Positions 25,920-33,849 of a stretch of DNA of 64,000 bases are shown piece by piece. The DNA is from Burkholderiales bacterium (GTDB taxonomy: Bacteria; Pseudomonadota; Gammaproteobacteria; Burkholderiales; SG8-41). How positions within the stretch are numbered: the stretch's first letter is position 1; every line of letters starts with the position of its first letter. The stretch is taken from contig JALHRQ010000011.1 in the NCBI GenBank assembly GCA_022841375.1, positions 1-64,000 of the forward strand, in the 5' to 3' direction. Under the pieces are notes generated by a model. The model was given only the letters and a program-made list of their open reading frames with translations. It was not told the origin of the DNA and searched no databases. Both the position numbers and the translations under genes were made by a program.

Positions 25920-27641
25920 ATGCCCGCCAAACGAACCATCACATTCAACATCACCCGCAATCCCAAGGTCACCACCAAGGCCAACACCCAGACCGCATTG
26001 CGCAAGGCCGCCGGCCATCTGCAGCGCGGTGAACATGAAGCGGCGCGACAGATCGCATTGAATGTGGTCCATGCCCATCCCCAGCATTTCGATGCCCTGC
26101 ACATGCTCGGGGTCATCGCCGGACAAAACCAGCAGCCGGCCGAAGCCATTGCACTGATCGGCAAGGCCCTCGCACTCAGACCTGACGCCCAGGCCTATTG
26201 CAACCGCGCCGCCGCGCGACTGGTGCTGCAACACCACGCCAAAGCCGTCGCCGACTGCGAACTGGCGATTGCACTCAAACCCGAATTGGCGGTGGCGCAT
26301 TGCGTGCGCGGTCACGCGCTGGCCGCGCTGAAACGCCATCAGGAAGCGTTCGCCAGTTACGACCGTGCCGTCGAACTCAACCCGGAATACGCCGAAGCCT
26401 GGCATCACCGCGGCCACGCCTGCCTCAATCTCGGCCTGGTGCAAAACGCCGTCGCCAGCTACGACCGCGCGCTGGCGATCAATCCCGACAATCAGGGCGG
26501 TCTCGCCAACCAGAGCCTGTGTCTTCTGCTGACCGGCAACTTCAAACGCGGCTGGGCCACTTACGGCGCACGCTGGAAGGCGCGGGTGCAAGGCTTCGTG
26601 CCGCTGCCGGGCTCCGGCGCGGAACTGTGGACACCGGAGAATTTCGGCAAACCGCTGTGGGATGGCCAGCCGACTCCGGGCACGCTGCTGATCTGGCCCG
26701 AACAGGGCATCGGTGACCAGATCCTGTTCGCCTCATTGCTGCCGCAAGTGCAGCCGCTGGCGGGCAAAGTCATCCTCGCACTGGAAGAACGCCTGCACCC
26801 GCTGTTCGCTCGCTCGTTCCCGTGGTGCGAAATCACCACGCTCAAAGCCGCCCGCGAGGCGGGACACTACGACGTGCAGATTCCACTCGGCGACCTCGGT
26901 GGTCTGTTCCGCAACACCGTCACCGACTTCCTGCAACACCGCAATGCTTATCTCAAATCGGACCCTGCGCGCCGTGCCCGTCTGCGCCGCGACATTGCAC
27001 CCGCTGCCGGCCAGAGCGTATGCGGCGTTTCCTGGCACAGCATTCATCCCGAATTTGGTGCGGACAAAAGCATGCACCTCGCGGAACTGCCGCCGCTGTT
27101 CGAAACCCCGGGCTGGCGATTTGTCGATCTGCAATACGGCGACACTGCCGCCGAACGCGCTGCCCTTAAAACCGAAACCGGCCTCGACATCGTTCATCTC
27201 GACGCCATCGACATGGTTCAGGACATCGACGGCCTCGCCGCGCTGATCGACGCCTGCGACGTCATCGTCACCATCAGCAACACCACCGCGCATATTGCCG
27301 GCGCGCTGGGCAAGAAAGTGTGGCTGATGCTGCCGCTCAACGCAGCACGCTTCTGGTACTGGCAGACCGAACGTGAAGATTCGTTGTGGTATCCGCACAT
27401 GCACATTGTCCGCCAGCACAGCGCCGGCGACTGGTACGACGTCATCAATCAAGTCCGCAAAGCGCTGACCGCGCCGGTAATGGAAATGGCCGCCGAAAAG
27501 GTGCCGGCCCAAAAAACCGCAGTCCGGAAAACCTCTGCCCCCAAAAAAACGCCGGCGGCGAAGACCAAAGCGGCACCGAAAAAAACACCGGCTGCAAAAA
27601 AACCGCCCGCTGCGAAGAAAAAGAAGGCTGCCGCCAAATAA
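25920..27641 (+). CDS. TPR protein with GT9-like domain and Lys/Ala/Pro-rich tail
   Basis: A 573-residue paralogue of the two preceding proteins. It has the basic N-terminal tag (MPAKRTITFNITRNPK), TPRs at about 25-205, a GT9-like transferase domain at about 243-517 with WPEQGIGDQILFAS and TISNTTAHIAGALG, and a C-terminal tail of about 55 residues made almost wholly of Lys, Ala, Pro and Thr. That tail resembles histone-H1-like bacterial tails and could bind nucleic acid, membrane or acidic glycans; its role is unknown. The gene begins 17 bases after the double-module gene and is followed by a clear terminator, which closes the three-gene operon. Confidence 0.83.
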   Translation: MPAKRTITFNITRNPKVTTKANTQTALRKAAGHLQRGEHEAARQIALNVVHAHPQHFDALHMLGVIAGQNQQPAEAIALIGKALALRPDAQAYCNRAAARLVLQHHAKAVADCELAIALKPELAVAHCVRGHALAALKRHQEAFASYDRAVELNPEYAEAWHHRGHACLNLGLVQNAVASYDRALAINPDNQGGLANQSLCLLLTGNFKRGWATYGARWKARVQGFVPLPGSGAELWTPENFGKPLWDGQPTPGTLLIWPEQGIGDQILFASLLPQVQPLAGKVILALEERLHPLFARSFPWCEITTLKAAREAGHYDVQIPLGDLGGLFRNTVTDFLQHRNAYLKSDPARRARLRRDIAPAAGQSVCGVSWHSIHPEFGADKSMHLAELPPLFETPGWRFVDLQYGDTAAERAALKTETGLDIVHLDAIDMVQDIDGLAALIDACDVIVTISNTTAHIAGALGKKVWLMLPLNAARFWYWQTEREDSLWYPHMHIVRQHSAGDWYDVINQVRKALTAPVMEMAAEKVPAQKTAVRKTSAPKKTPAAKTKAAPKKTPAAKKPPAAKKKKAAAK

Positions 27642-27665
27642 AAGCAGCCCACGCTGCAAGCATCG

Positions 27666-27688
27666 AGCGGACTGCGGTCCGCTTTTTT
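27666..27688 (+). terminator. Rho-independent terminator of the TPR operon
   Basis: Stem AGCGGAC/GTCCGCT with loop TGCG is followed by six T. It lies 25 bases after the last TPR gene and 13 bases before the convergent end of the selenoprotein gene. Confidence 0.85.
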
Positions 27689-27700
27689 CCGGCTGGCCGT

Positions 27701-28231
27701 TCAGCCCGGGCGCTTAATCAGCAGCGGCACGATGGCATCGACCGCGATACGCGCCTTTTCACGCAGCACCGCGTCGTCGTTGTTGGCGATGGGATGTGCG
27801 ATCACCGCGAAGGGGTAGTCCTTCAGGCCGTTGACAGCCGCCACTGCCTTTGCGGTAACCACGAAGCGGTCGGTCATGATCGCCACCGCCGGTATGCCCA
27901 GCCGTTCCGCTTCTATCGCGTCGTGCAGACTGCACGACGAGCAACTCCCTCAGTCGCCGGTGGCAGCGAGGATCGCGTCCGCGCCGCTCATCTCCATCAG
28001 CATCGGCTGCGGAACCGGCCGTGAAGCGTCGGGCTTGCGGCGGCGGATGCACTCGCGCACGCGATATTCCTTTTTGAGGATTTCCTCAATGAAGTCGAAC
28101 AATCTTGCGGTGCCGATCTTGGCGTTGTCGATCATGCCGACCACCGCGCCATCGAGCGAGGCCAGCGGCGGCGCAAGGCGCAGTGCTTCACCGTGCGCAG
28201 TTTGGGTGGGGTCGAGGACTCTGATTGTCAT
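27701..28231 (-). CDS. UGSC-family selenoprotein with in-frame UGA (Sec94)
   Basis: A 176-residue protein read as one frame through a TGA at 27950-27952. The frame begins MTIRVLDPTQTAHGEA at 28231 with AAGGA eight bases upstream. It runs to SGADAILAATGD, meets TGA, and continues without interruption as GSCSSCSLHDAIEAERLG to a TAA-type end at 27701. The resulting motif U-G-S-C (Sec94 to Cys97) is the hallmark of the UGSC family of selenoproteins and Cys homologues, presumed redox enzymes. A hairpin with bacterial SECIS geometry follows the UGA. Conventional gene finding would split this into two short ORFs. It is cytoplasmic (no signal peptide). It lies 25 bases downstream of a conserved unknown gene in a likely operon. 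The exact reaction is unknown. Confidence 0.88.
27919..27939 (-). promoter_or_regulatory. Bacterial SECIS hairpin of the UGSC selenoprotein
   Basis: On the minus strand, ten bases after the UGA, a perfect 9-bp stem (CGTCGTGCA with TGCACGACG) closes a GTC loop. The loop G lies about 20 bases from the UGA, within the 16-37 base window described for bacterial SECIS elements, and it is the first loop base as the SelB-binding rule requires. The hairpin is inside the coding sequence, as in other bacterial selenoprotein genes. Confidence 0.82.
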
Positions 28232-28256
28232 GGAATTTTCCTTCTGATGAACCACA

Positions 28257-29300
28257 TCATGTGTCGACCGGCATGGTGACCGCCAGTGATTTTTTGCCAT
28301 ACCACGGCGGCAATATCGCACCAAAGCCGCCGGCCGGCCCGCCTGCGGCCACCACCAGCAGGTCATCGGGTGAGCGCAGCGCGCAATACACCTTGTCTTC
28401 GTCCTTGCGTCCCGCTACTGCCGCTTTGCCGACAGTACGCCATTCGCCGCGCTTCACCCGCGCCTTGTCGAACACATACTCCCGGATGTTCTGCTTGCTC
28501 CAGCCCGCGGCGGCGAAAATCTCGCGGTGCTGTTTGGCGATCACCACCGCGTAATTGCCCTCCCAGATCGAGTAGAGCAACATATTGCTGCGCATCGCGG
28601 CGGCATAGGTGTCGCAGATTTCGCGCGGATCGTGCGTCCATTCGTTCATGATCTGCTGCGGCGATTCCACCTGCAGCGCGGTCACCGCCGACACGCCGGC
28701 GGGCACGCCGCGCTCCACCGACAGCGGCAGCCACGGCGAATCTTCCTCGTCCTCGGCTACGCAGAAGGTGAACTTGCCGGGATGACCCAGCGTCGAGCGG
28801 TCGAGCTGCCCCGGAATGCCGCCGAGCACGTTGAGCAGGATCAGGCGGATGCTGCGGCCGATGGTGGCGTTGGCACGGCTGGCATTGGCCAGCACATTGT
28901 GGGTTGCGTTCATGCCGATCGCCAGCCGCACCGGTCCGTTGACCACGATAAAGGGCGCGCTGCCACCGGTGCTTGCGGTGCTGCCGTGCAAGGCGTATTC
29001 CGGCTGACACATCGCCTTCACCACGGCCACTACCACCGACAGGTATTCGGGCATGCAGCCGGCCATCACCGCGGCAATCGCCACCTTCTCGGCGGTGAGG
29101 CTGCGCCGGCGCACCGGCTCGACACCGATCACGGTCGCCGCATCAAGCCGGACCGCAGCAAGAAAACGCGCCACCGCCTCTTCGGTCGGCGGCACCACGG
29201 GCAGGCCGTCAGTCCAGCCGTTGCGCTGGAACAGTTCATTGGCCGCCGCTGCATCAGCAACCTCATGCACAGCGCTGGAGAATTTCGGGATGTCGTTCAT
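28257..29300 (-). CDS. Conserved protein of unknown function, UGSC-cluster partner
   Basis: A protein of about 347 residues with no signal peptide. The motif NGWTDGLPVVPPTEEAV occurs near the N terminus, GSTASTGGSAPFIVVNGP in the first half and LLVVAAGGPAGGFGAILPPW near the C terminus. Several small-residue-rich segments suggest an alpha/beta fold. I do not recognise a characterised family. It lies 25 bases upstream of the UGSC selenoprotein and 30 bases downstream of the CinA-like gene, all on one strand, so it probably works with the selenoprotein, perhaps as a larger subunit. The ATG at 29300 is used; a TTG six codons earlier is an alternative. Confidence 0.72.
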   Translation of the reverse strand: MNDIPKFSSAVHEVADAAAANELFQRNGWTDGLPVVPPTEEAVARFLAAVRLDAATVIGVEPVRRRSLTAEKVAIAAVMAGCMPEYLSVVVAVVKAMCQPEYALHGSTASTGGSAPFIVVNGPVRLAIGMNATHNVLANASRANATIGRSIRLILLNVLGGIPGQLDRSTLGHPGKFTFCVAEDEEDSPWLPLSVERGVPAGVSAVTALQVESPQQIMNEWTHDPREICDTYAAAMRSNMLLYSIWEGNYAVVIAKQHREIFAAAGWSKQNIREYVFDKARVKRGEWRTVGKAAVAGRKDEDKVYCALRSPDDLLVVAAGGPAGGFGAILPPWYGKKSLAVTMPVDT

Positions 29301-29330
29301 CAACGGATTATCGCGCAAAGCCGCCGGGCA

Positions 29331-29825
29331 TCAGGCCGCGGTCGCGCCGACTGCTTCGATCAGCTGTTCCAACGCCGCCGCGGCAAAGGCGTACATATTG
29401 GTCACGCGATCCGCATTGCCGGTCTCCAGCGTTTTCGAACGCTCGGAACCCGGCCCTACCACCGCAAAACACGCATGACCCGGCGGATACCCGTAACGGC
29501 TGCCGGTCGGACCCGTCGCACCGGTCTCGCTCAAGGACCAGTCCGTCTGCATGCGTTCGCGGATCCGCCTTGCCTTGAGCCGTGCATAGGCTTCGGTCGA
29601 CGGTGTGATGCCGCGCATCTCCTCATCGCTGATGCCGAGAATGGTGCGGCGCATGTCGTAGGTGTAAATCACCACGCCGCCGCGCACGCAGGCCGATGCG
29701 CCGGGCACCGCGAGCAGCGCCGCGGTAATCAGACCGCCCGCCGAGGATTCGGCGACGACGATGGTCTGTTTGCGCGCGGTCAGCAGCTTCACAGCGTGTT
29801 CGGCTTGCGGCAGAAGTTGTTTCAT
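29331..29825 (-). CDS. CinA C-terminal-domain / PncC-like amidohydrolase
   Basis: A 164-residue single-domain CinA family protein. KQTIVVAESSAGGLITAALLAVPGAS contains the conserved E-S-x-x-G-G segment with the nucleophilic serine, and GATGPTGSRYGYPPGHACFAVVGP is the second conserved block (GxxGP). PncC enzymes deamidate nicotinamide mononucleotide to nicotinate mononucleotide in NAD recycling. Here it sits between a D-2-hydroxyacid dehydrogenase and the UGSC partner gene, so it may have been recruited to another amide or pyridine-nucleotide step. AAGGA precedes the ATG. Confidence 0.82.
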   Translation of the reverse strand: MKQLLPQAEHAVKLLTARKQTIVVAESSAGGLITAALLAVPGASACVRGGVVIYTYDMRRTILGISDEEMRGITPSTEAYARLKARRIRERMQTDWSLSETGATGPTGSRYGYPPGHACFAVVGPGSERSKTLETGNADRVTNMYAFAAAALEQLIEAVGATAA

Positions 29826-29860
29826 GGTGCAGGTCCTTGAATTAAAACGATGCGCCGGGA

Positions 29861-30814
29861 TTAATACCCGCGCGCCCGATCAACACCGGTGGCAAAGGGT
29901 TCGCCGGCGAGGAAACGGCGCGCGTTATCGGCAAAAATCTCGGCCACAATGGCGCCGCGCCCGGCAGAGCCGCCGCCGATATGCGGCAGCACGAGAATGT
30001 TTTCCGTGGTCCAGAACGGATCGGTCGCTGGCAGCGGTTCTTCGCGGAACACGTCAAGCACGGCGCCGGCGATGGTTTTGTTTTTCACCGCCGCAATCAG
30101 GTCGGCATCGACGATCAGCGGGCCGCGGCCGAAATTGAGCAGCCAGGCCGTCGGTTTCATCGCCTTCAGTCGCGCGGCGTTGATGAAGTTTTCGGTGTCC
30201 GGCGTCACCGGCATCAGCAGCACGACAAAGTCCGACTGGCGCAACACGTCATCGGCCTCATCACCGGCATACACTTCCTCCACCCCCTCCACCGGCTCGG
30301 GTTCGCGTTTGGTGCCGATCACACGCATGCCCAGCGCCGATGCCTTGAGCGCGAGTTCCTGGCCGATCGCGCCGAGTCCGAGAATGCCCAGCGTCTGCCC
30401 GGCAAGCAATTTCGACATGCGGCGATTCCACTGACTCTGTTTCTGGTCGAGTGCCGCCACCATATACGGCTTGGTCAGATGGAACAGCGCGGCGAGAATG
30501 TTTTCCGACATCGTGTGGCGGTGTGACCCGCGCGCGCAGCACAGCGCCACGTCATCACGCAATCCGGGCGCACCCAGCCATGCTTCAACACCGGCAGTCA
30601 TTGCCTGAATCCAGCGCAGCTTCGGCATGCGCGCGAGCAGCTTGCCGTGTTTCCACCCGGCCAGAATTTCCACCCGCGGAATCAGATCATCGGGCGGCGT
30701 GTCCTCCCGTTTGACGTGATGCAATTCAAAGCGATCGGCCAACCCCGCGTCGGCGAGCGCGGTTTTGTACGCCTCAAAATCATCCAGCCACAACAGACAG
30801 ACAGGCTTGCTCAT
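29861..30814 (-). CDS. D-2-hydroxyacid dehydrogenase (NAD-binding)
   Basis: A 317-residue D-isomer-specific 2-hydroxyacid dehydrogenase, close to the hydroxypyruvate/glyoxylate reductase subgroup. The Rossmann motif LGILGLGAIGQELALKASALG is central. The catalytic Arg is in WLLNFGRGPLIVD, the Glu in DVFREEPLP and the His in NILVLPHIGGGSAG. The enzyme interconverts a 2-oxoacid and a D-2-hydroxyacid with NAD(P)H. GAGGA precedes the ATG. It is the first gene of the strand run that leads to CinA-like, the unknown partner and the UGSC selenoprotein. Confidence 0.9.
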   Translation of the reverse strand: MSKPVCLLWLDDFEAYKTALADAGLADRFELHHVKREDTPPDDLIPRVEILAGWKHGKLLARMPKLRWIQAMTAGVEAWLGAPGLRDDVALCCARGSHRHTMSENILAALFHLTKPYMVAALDQKQSQWNRRMSKLLAGQTLGILGLGAIGQELALKASALGMRVIGTKREPEPVEGVEEVYAGDEADDVLRQSDFVVLLMPVTPDTENFINAARLKAMKPTAWLLNFGRGPLIVDADLIAAVKNKTIAGAVLDVFREEPLPATDPFWTTENILVLPHIGGGSAGRGAIVAEIFADNARRFLAGEPFATGVDRARGY

Positions 30815-30910
30815 CAGAAGGGTTCCTCATCCAGATTTTTCGGTCAGCTATAAGCTGCCGGCATATTTTTATCAATAAAAACAAATGCCTATAAAACACC
30901 CTGAGTTATC

Positions 30911-30946
30911 CCCTCTCCCGCTTGCGGGAGAGGGTTAGGGAGAGGG
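30911..30946. repeat. REP-like palindrome, copy 2
   Basis: An 11-base inverted repeat CCCTCTCCCGC/GCGGGAGAGGG with TT between (30911-30921 and 30924-30934) is followed by a third unit TTAGGGAGAGGG. The reverse complement of the element at 1909-1950 has the same order and spacing, so the two are copies of one family in opposite orientation. It lies upstream of the D-2-hydroxyacid dehydrogenase and downstream of the FAH-family gene. Confidence 0.8.
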
Positions 30947-31026
30947 CAAAGGGCACACTTGAAGCGAAGCAATGTTAGAGACAAGGGAACACTTGAAACG
31001 GAGTAGAGAGTTAAGGCCGGAGCAAC

Positions 31027-31815
31027 CTAAGCCGAAGCCCGAACCACCGGACTGCGCAAAATGCCAATGTCCTTCTGCACAATCTCGCACACATCCCCGT
31101 GCTTCAGGTTCGGCTCGGTCGCATCGTCAGTGCCCAGCCAGATCACATCACCCGGATGCAGCGTCATGTACCTGGTGATCTCGGCGATGTAACGCTGCGC
31201 CGAGAACAACATCTTGCTGGTGTTGTAACCGGCCACGCGCTGGCCGTTCATGTGGATCTCGATATCGAGGTTCATCGGATCGAGGCCCGTAGTGATGAAG
31301 GGGCCCATCGGTTTCCACGTGTCGCAGTTTTTCGCGCGCCACAACGTGCGGTCGGATTTCTGCCAGTTGCGTTCACTGACGTCATTGCCCAGCGTGTAAC
31401 CGATGATGCACGACAGCGCATTGGCTTCGGTGAGGTTCTTCGCCGCCTTGCCCACCACCGCCACCAGCTCGCCCTCGAACTGCACCATGTCGGAGGCATC
31501 GGCGGGAATGATCAGCGTTTCATCGGTCGCGCACAGCGCGTTGAAGGAGCGGTAACCGACGTCGGCCTTTTCCGGATACTTGGGCGCAATGCCCTTGCGT
31601 TTGGCGCCCCACTCGATATGCGCGGCATAGTTCAGCCCGGCGCAGTAGAAGTTGCGCGGCTCGCAGGGGATCAGGGTTTTGAGAGCGGACAGCGCATGAA
31701 TGGTGCTGGTGGGGTTATAACTCATGAACGGTGAACCTTCGATCTCAACGACCTGCTTGCCGTCGACAATGCCGAAGAAGGTGCGGGATTGGAGTTGGAA
31801 TCGGCCGAATTTCAT
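31027..31815 (-). CDS. Fumarylacetoacetate hydrolase (FAH) family protein
   Basis: A 262-residue FAH-fold enzyme, a family that includes fumarylpyruvate and acylpyruvate hydrolases, oxaloacetate decarboxylases and ring-cleavage hydratases. The metal-binding core is visible as MVQFEGELVAVVGKAAKNL (Glu-x-Glu), followed by IIGYTLGNDVSERNWQ with the conserved Asp and by KPMGPFITTG. The C terminus has GDVIWLGTDDATEPNLKHGD in place of the common GTPxGVG motif. AAGGA supports the ATG at 31815; the upstream extension to 31872 is less likely. A decayed paralogue lies at about 35228-35384. The substrate is unknown. Confidence 0.88.
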   Translation of the reverse strand: MKFGRFQLQSRTFFGIVDGKQVVEIEGSPFMSYNPTSTIHALSALKTLIPCEPRNFYCAGLNYAAHIEWGAKRKGIAPKYPEKADVGYRSFNALCATDETLIIPADASDMVQFEGELVAVVGKAAKNLTEANALSCIIGYTLGNDVSERNWQKSDRTLWRAKNCDTWKPMGPFITTGLDPMNLDIEIHMNGQRVAGYNTSKMLFSAQRYIAEITRYMTLHPGDVIWLGTDDATEPNLKHGDVCEIVQKDIGILRSPVVRASA

Positions 31816-31936
31816 GGATCCATCCTTTGTCTGGTCAACGCTGCGGATGCTATGGTTCCTCAAAGGTCGCAAGGGGCATGGACCTGTTCTTGGAAGCGAT
31901 TGCTGTTCCGAATCATAGCGCCGAACCGCAACAGAG

Positions 31937-32710
31937 CTAAACTTTTGCAGCGTCGAGGAAGGCTTCGATCAGTGGCGCGCAGTCGAGAAGCTCTTCTTCC
32001 GGACGATTGTGAAACTCGGGATGCCATTGCACGCCGCACACAAAACCAGGCCCCTTCCAGCTGATCGCCTCGATAACACCGTCCTCGGACACAGCCTCCA
32101 CCCGCACATCCTTGCCCGGACGGTTGACGCTCTGGTGATGAATAGACACCACACGCCCTCCGGCACCCCCACAGAACCAGCCGCTAAAGAGACCATCCGG
32201 TGTAAAGGCCACGTTATGGATGTTGCGGTCATAGATATCACTCTCATGCGCTACGACCCCGGGCCGCTGGCTGGGCAAATCCTGATACAGCGAGCCGCCG
32301 AGCGCGACATTGATCAGCTGCATGCCACGGCAAATGCCGAGCACCGGCTTGCGGGCCTCCATGAACTCGTGCAGCAGCTCTAGCTCATAGGCATCGCGCA
32401 CCGGGTCGCCCGCCCACTCCGGGCGCAAGGCCGTCTCGTTGTAGGCCTGCGGACTCACATCGGCGCCGCCCTGCAGGATCAGCCCGTCCAGGTATTCCGC
32501 GTAATCCCGCAGGCGGATATCGCTGCGCATCAGCGATCCGTCGCTGGTGATCGAGGGAATCATCAGCACCAGCACATCCCTTGCCATCACCCAGTGCGCA
32601 ACTGATTGCTCCAGCACCTGCAGCGTCTTGGTCTTGATGCCGCGGCTGCCCTGCTCCGGGTGAAACAGCCGGGCAGACAGGCCGATATGCACGGGACGGC
32701 GCCGGATCAT
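31937..32710 (-). CDS. Class I glutamine amidotransferase-like peptidase C26 (gamma-glutamyl hydrolase type)
   Basis: A 257-residue class I glutamine amidotransferase-fold protein of the PuuD type. The nucleophile is Cys127 in [17 protein letters not shown], and the His-Glu pair is His230/Glu232 in GVQWHPEF. The pattern fits hydrolysis of gamma-glutamyl amides such as gamma-glutamyl-GABA. The start overlaps the stop of the upstream GCS2-like ligase gene by four bases (ATGA), so translation is coupled. A ligase that makes a gamma-glutamyl bond next to a hydrolase that cuts one suggests a gamma-glutamylation cycle, which is inference. Confidence 0.88.
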   Translation of the reverse strand: MIRRRPVHIGLSARLFHPEQGSRGIKTKTLQVLEQSVAHWVMARDVLVLMIPSITSDGSLMRSDIRLRDYAEYLDGLILQGGADVSPQAYNETALRPEWAGDPVRDAYELELLHEFMEARKPVLGICRGMQLINVALGGSLYQDLPSQRPGVVAHESDIYDRNIHNVAFTPDGLFSGWFCGGAGGRVVSIHHQSVNRPGKDVRVEAVSEDGVIEAISWKGPGFVCGVQWHPEFHNRPEEELLDCAPLIEAFLDAAKV

Positions 32711-33837
32711 GACGGCCGGTCGCCGCGAAACAGCCGCACCGCGGCATCCACCATGCCTTCAACACCACCCTCTCGCGCAAACAGCCGGCGCAGCAAGCCG
32801 GCATGATTGCCCTCGTAAGCCACTGCCCGATGCAGTTCACTCAGCGCGGGCACGCTGTTTAATGCCGCGGCATGGGGCTCCAGTTCTCGCAATGTCGCCA
32901 GAATGTCATCACGGAGGCCGATGCTTTCGTTGGTCCTGGGATGAACGATGAGACCGTCGAAGCCGAAACGGCAGGCCTGGAAGCGGTTGTAGTTGTAGAC
33001 CAGATAGTCATCCTCCACCGGCGGTGGCGCCCTGCGTTCAAGGAGCATCCGGCACAGCGCCTGCAGATAGGCCGCCAGTGCCGCCGCGCGCTCGATGGTC
33101 AGCGGCGTATCGCAGACGCGCAGCTCGATGGTACCGAATTCGGGCTTGGGTCGGATGTCCCAGTAGAAATCCTTCATGCTTTTTACAACGCCGGTATTTT
33201 CCATCTTGGCAAAATAACCATGCTCGAACTCGGACCAGTCCAGCAGAAAAGGCGCGCGCCCGCTCAGCGGAAACGCATACACCGAATTCAGCCGCGAGGA
33301 ATCAAACAGCGTATCCACGCCCTGCAGAAACGGCGATGAAGCCGACAACGCGATGAAATGCGGCACATACCGGTTCAATGCGTGCAGCAGATACAGCGCT
33401 TCATCGGCACTGGCACAGCCGATGTGCACATGCTGGCCGAACACCGTGAACTGCTTGGCAAGGTAACCGTAGAGCAGGGACAGCTGCTCAAAACGCGGCT
33501 TGGCAAAAATGTGCTGTTCCACCCAGTGCTGGAAGGGATGGGTCCCACCGCCGCAGAGCGCAATGTTGAGCCGGTCACCGGCAACAACCATCACATCACG
33601 GATGTCGCTCAACTGCGCCAGCAGCTCATCGTGCCGGGCATGCACGCCGGTCGACACCTCGATCATGCTTTCCGTCATTTCGGGCTTCACGTCGCCGGGA
33701 AAATTGCGCAACGACAACAGGTGCAGCAGATCGGGGGCCAAAGCCGTCAGGTCAAAATCCGTCAGGTTGACCAGTTGGAGTTCCAGCTCGACCCCCATGG
33801 TCAGGGAGCGGCTGGCCTTGAAGGGTTCAAGTGGCAT
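32707..33837 (-). CDS. GCS2-type carboxylate-amine ligase (YbdK-like)
   Basis: A 376-residue protein of glutamate-cysteine ligase family 2, which includes E. coli YbdK. The N-terminal [14 protein letters not shown] carries acidic Mg/ATP ligands (the family's G-x-E-x-E), and [28 protein letters not shown] and [14 protein letters not shown] are conserved blocks. Such enzymes join glutamate or another carboxylate to an amine, and YbdK itself has weak gamma-glutamylcysteine synthetase activity. It lies 12 bases downstream of an antiporter gene and overlaps the C26 hydrolase gene. The true amine and acid are unknown. Confidence 0.87.
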   Translation of the reverse strand: MPLEPFKASRSLTMGVELELQLVNLTDFDLTALAPDLLHLLSLRNFPGDVKPEMTESMIEVSTGVHARHDELLAQLSDIRDVMVVAGDRLNIALCGGGTHPFQHWVEQHIFAKPRFEQLSLLYGYLAKQFTVFGQHVHIGCASADEALYLLHALNRYVPHFIALSASSPFLQGVDTLFDSSRLNSVYAFPLSGRAPFLLDWSEFEHGYFAKMENTGVVKSMKDFYWDIRPKPEFGTIELRVCDTPLTIERAAALAAYLQALCRMLLERRAPPPVEDDYLVYNYNRFQACRFGFDGLIVHPRTNESIGLRDDILATLRELEPHAAALNSVPALSELHRAVAYEGNHAGLLRRLFAREGGVEGMVDAAVRLFRGDRPS

Positions 33838-33849
33838 TGTCCATTCTCA

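Noticed and set aside
27701-28231. Reading the selenoprotein locus as two separate genes or as a nonsense pseudogene
   Set aside because: The frame, the UGSC motif and a SECIS-type hairpin at the right distance all fit selenocysteine insertion better.
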